14,992 nucleotides of DNA from JACPLA01 sp035291905. Its GTDB lineage: Bacteria; Bacteroidota; Ignavibacteria; UBA10030. Where the stretch lies: positions 1-14,992 of the forward strand of contig DATDRF010000303.1 of the NCBI GenBank assembly GCA_035291905.1, given 5' to 3'. Under the pieces are notes generated by a model, which saw nothing but the letters and a program-made list of their open reading frames with translations, made no database searches and had not been told where the DNA came from. Both the position numbers and the translations under genes were made by a program. Within the stretch, counting starts at the first letter, position 1, and every line of letters starts with the position of its first letter. Shown one piece after another: positions 13,010 through 14,992 of this stretch.

Positions 13010-13821
13010 ATTCGGGAATCCTGATATTGTCATTTCTTCCCGCGATCGTCGCTTCCTCGCTTGCACAGGATACGTCGGCGGCTCGTCGGGACAGTGCAGT
13101 CGTGAGGGAGTTCCGTTCGATTCCTCAGACCGCATTCACCGTCGGAGAGCGTCTGGTGTTCGATGTGGGATACAGTTTCATCGTTGCCGGTGAGGCGGTT
13201 ATGTCGATTCCCCGGATGGACACCGTGTCGGGCCGTCCTGCCTACCAGATTCTTTTCACTGTCAACTCGACGCCGACCTTTTCATGGATCTTCAAGGTCG
13301 AGGATCGCTATGAAACGATTCTCGACAAGGAGGGCCTGTTCCCGTGGCGATTTTCACAGAGGATCCGCGAGGGAAAGTATTCACGTGATTTTGAAGCTGC
13401 TTTTGATCAGCGCAACCATATTGCGAGGGCAGAGAATAAGGAATATCCGATCCCACCGTACGTTCACGATGTTGTTTCGGCGTTCTACTTTGCAAGGACC
13501 CTGGACTACTCTACATTTCGCCCCGGGCAAAAACATTACCTCTCGAATTTCTACAAAGACACCACCTATTCGCTGGCTATCAAGTTTCTCGGATATCAAC
13601 GCCTCGATGTGGACGCAGGCAAGTTCGATTGCGTCATCGTCGAACCCCTGATCACCGAGGGAGGGCTCTTCAAATCTGAAGGTCGGATCATTATCTGGAT
13701 GACGAATGACGAAAGGAGACTTCCTGTCAAGGTGAGCACGAAAGTTGCGATCGGATCTATTGATACTGAGCTGAGAGAATATTCTGGAGTGAATGGCGAA
13801 ATTAAAGCGAAAGTGAAATAA
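13006..13821 (+). CDS. DUF3108 domain periplasmic protein
   Basis: 271 residues. A hydrophobic N-terminus with probable cleavage after SSLA (residue 20) points to export. The n-region (MNSG) has no basic residue, which is odd; the frame is open upstream into RKR codons, but no usable start codon lies there, so the GTG at 13006 is kept. The body has the DUF3108 pattern: GERLVFDVGYSFIVAGEAVMSI (46-67, in pieces), YQILFTVNSTPTFSWIFKVEDRYET, and VDAGKFDCVIVEPLITEGGLFKSEGRIIIWMTNDERRLPVKV towards the end. These are alternating beta strands, as expected of a lipid-binding or barrel-like fold. The family has no settled function. The overlap with the glycosyltransferase gene argues for a role in the cell envelope. 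Confidence 0.82.
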   Translation: MNSGILILSFLPAIVASSLAQDTSAARRDSAVVREFRSIPQTAFTVGERLVFDVGYSFIVAGEAVMSIPRMDTVSGRPAYQILFTVNSTPTFSWIFKVEDRYETILDKEGLFPWRFSQRIREGKYSRDFEAAFDQRNHIARAENKEYPIPPYVHDVVSAFYFARTLDYSTFRPGQKHYLSNFYKDTTYSLAIKFLGYQRLDVDAGKFDCVIVEPLITEGGLFKSEGRIIIWMTNDERRLPVKVSTKVAIGSIDTELREYSGVNGEIKAKVK

Positions 13822-13826
13822 CTTCT

Positions 13827-14798
13827 ATGACACGATTCAAACAGATCGACCTCTCGCGGATCAGGACAGTTTCAATCGGCTCGCGAAAAAGCAAGGTCAA
13901 GCCGTCTGACTTTGCACGCGTGATTGACGATCCGGTAACCGCGCGGCTGCAGGAGTTCGTCGATTCCCTCCCGAAGATTCTGGCGGGAAACGAGCTTCGA
14001 GACCTGGTTGCCGACATCGCAGCTGCCCGAAGAAAAAAGAAGCCCGTCATTGTGATGATCGGCGCCCACGTTGTGAAAGTGGGGCTCTCTCCCGTCATCA
14101 TCGATTTGATCCGGCAGGGGATCGTGACGCACCTTGCGATGAACAGTGCCGCTGCCATTCACGATGTCGAGACAGCCATGTGGGGACACACCTCGGAGGA
14201 CGTGGCGGTGAATCTGATGGATGGACGATTTGGAATGTCCAGGGAGACAGGTGAGTTCATCAACAAAGGCCTCACGAAGGCGTTCATGGAATCGTCGATG
14301 GGATACGGTGAGGCGCTTGGGATAAAACTCATGGCTGTAAAGGCCCGCAACGTGAAGCTGAGTCTTCTTGCCACCTGCTGCACATTGAAAGTACCGGTCA
14401 CTGTTCATGCAGCTATCGGCACGGACATCGTCCATCAGCAGCCGACGATGGACGGAGCTGCAACCGGTGAATTGAGTTTCAGGGATTTCAAGGTTCTGTC
14501 GAATTCCGTCAAGGAGCTGAAAAACGGGGGAGTGGTTCTGAACGTGGGATCTGCGGTCATTCTGCCCGAGGTGTTCCTCAAGGCGCTCACGATCGCCAGG
14601 AATCTCGGCTACAAGGCGCGGGGATTCTCAACGGCGAACTTCGACATGATTCGGCAATATCGCCCGAGCGTGAACGTCGTGGAACGTCCTACCCAGGGTT
14701 CCGGAAGGGGTTACAGCTTCACCGGTCATCACGAAATCATGATCCCGCTCCTTGCAATCATGGTGAAGCTTGCCATGCGCCGGGGGCGATCGAAGTGA
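13827..14798 (+). CDS. Conserved protein, possibly deoxyhypusine-synthase-like
   Basis: 323 residues, cytoplasmic, no signal or membrane segment. Striking conserved-looking blocks are PVIVMIGAHVVKVGLSPVII (73-92), MNSAAAIHDVETAMWGHTSEDV (105-126), FGMSRETGEFIN (135-146), PVTVHAAIGTDIVHQQP (190-206) and GGVVLNVGSAVILPEVFLKAL (234-254). The glycine-rich strands, the IHD-type motif and the NVGSAVI block suggest an NAD-binding Rossmann-type fold like that of deoxyhypusine synthase and its bacterial relatives. I am not certain of this, and bacteria lack the eIF5A substrate. Possible roles include transfer of an aminobutyl group or a plain dehydrogenase reaction. It lies five bases after the DUF3108 gene with no Shine-Dalgarno site, and overlaps the next start by one base, so it belongs to the envelope unit. 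Confidence 0.7.
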   Translation: MTRFKQIDLSRIRTVSIGSRKSKVKPSDFARVIDDPVTARLQEFVDSLPKILAGNELRDLVADIAAARRKKKPVIVMIGAHVVKVGLSPVIIDLIRQGIVTHLAMNSAAAIHDVETAMWGHTSEDVAVNLMDGRFGMSRETGEFINKGLTKAFMESSMGYGEALGIKLMAVKARNVKLSLLATCCTLKVPVTVHAAIGTDIVHQQPTMDGAATGELSFRDFKVLSNSVKELKNGGVVLNVGSAVILPEVFLKALTIARNLGYKARGFSTANFDMIRQYRPSVNVVERPTQGSGRGYSFTGHHEIMIPLLAIMVKLAMRRGRSK

Positions 14799-14992
14799 TG
14801 AACACTCCGGACCCGGGTCACAGTCTTCAGTCCGAACCGTCGTTTGTTGAACGGCGCGGGATCAATCCTGCCGTCTTTGCCCTCGCGTGCCTCTTCATCA
14901 TCTTTGTTCTCTACCAGGTACTGGCCGGCACCATCACGTTCCTCCTCATGGGAACGGAGAAGGTGACGCCCGAGAACGTCGCCACTGTGAGG
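14798..14992 (+). CDS. Membrane protein, 3'-truncated by the window edge; probably CPBP-family
   Basis: 65 codons are visible from the ATG at 14798, whose A is the last base of the preceding stop. About 26 polar residues precede a hydrophobic stretch, INPAVFALACLFIIFVLYQV, which is a transmembrane helix or helical hairpin continuing through LAGTITFLLMG. This arrangement resembles the N-terminus of CPBP intramembrane metalloproteases in related bacteria, but the EExxR and HxxxB motifs that would prove it lie beyond the window. Confidence 0.6.
   Translation, partial: MNTPDPGHSLQSEPSFVERRGINPAVFALACLFIIFVLYQVLAGTITFLLMGTEKVTPENVATVR

Overview
The window is a piece of bacterial chromosome, moderately GC-rich by eye, coding mostly on the plus strand with one small minus-strand gene. 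Several things point to the Bacteroidota/Chlorobiota (FCB) side: a PUR-domain (DUF3276-type) small protein, a DUF3108 periplasmic protein, and a probable CPBP-type membrane protein. Clear Shine-Dalgarno sites at many genes and a consensus TTGACA/TATATT promoter at groES argue against Bacteroidia proper and fit an Ignavibacteria/Chlorobi-like lineage better. This placement is inference; no rRNA or tRNA gene is present to settle it.

Layout. (1) 1-4091, lysine/NAD block: an NAD(P)-dependent aldehyde dehydrogenase missing its first residues, a 369-base spacer, L-lysine 6-transaminase, and ammonia-dependent NAD synthetase starting 2 bases after the transaminase stop. The transaminase makes 2-aminoadipate semialdehyde and the neighbouring dehydrogenase is a natural candidate to oxidise it. 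(2) 4251-4958, rsmI, a 16S rRNA methyltransferase with a TTG start. (3) 4959-7441, the heat-shock operon groES-groEL with a perfect CIRCE operator over a textbook promoter and a good terminator. (4) 7483-8440, a minus-strand lipoprotein gene and a divergent 72-residue PUR-domain protein with its own terminator. (5) 8539-10413, dnaG primase. (6) 10513-14992, a tightly packed run: 2[4Fe-4S] ferredoxin, geranylgeranyl-reductase-family flavoprotein (4-base overlap), family 9 glycosyltransferase (17-base gap), DUF3108 protein (4-base overlap), a conserved protein that may resemble deoxyhypusine synthase (5-base gap), and the start of a membrane protein (1-base overlap). It looks like one envelope/isoprenoid-lipid transcription unit.

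The least ordinary signal is not a gene. Almost every spacer carries short, degenerate, strictly phased repeats: seven-base units of the type CYYGAAA or TGAMAAC (and their reverse complements) at 1443-1477, 1592-1668, 4114-4245, 7330-7406, 7455-7489 and 10436-10512, plus eight-base and 10/11-base relatives upstream of groES. Two arrays switch orientation in the middle, so that they could fold as long imperfect hairpins. Two run up to, or nearly up to, a start codon in place of a Shine-Dalgarno site. No array enters a gene by more than a stop codon. I regard this dispersed heptamer family as the main item worth a second look; the ferredoxin/reductase pair and the deoxyhypusine-synthase-like protein come next.
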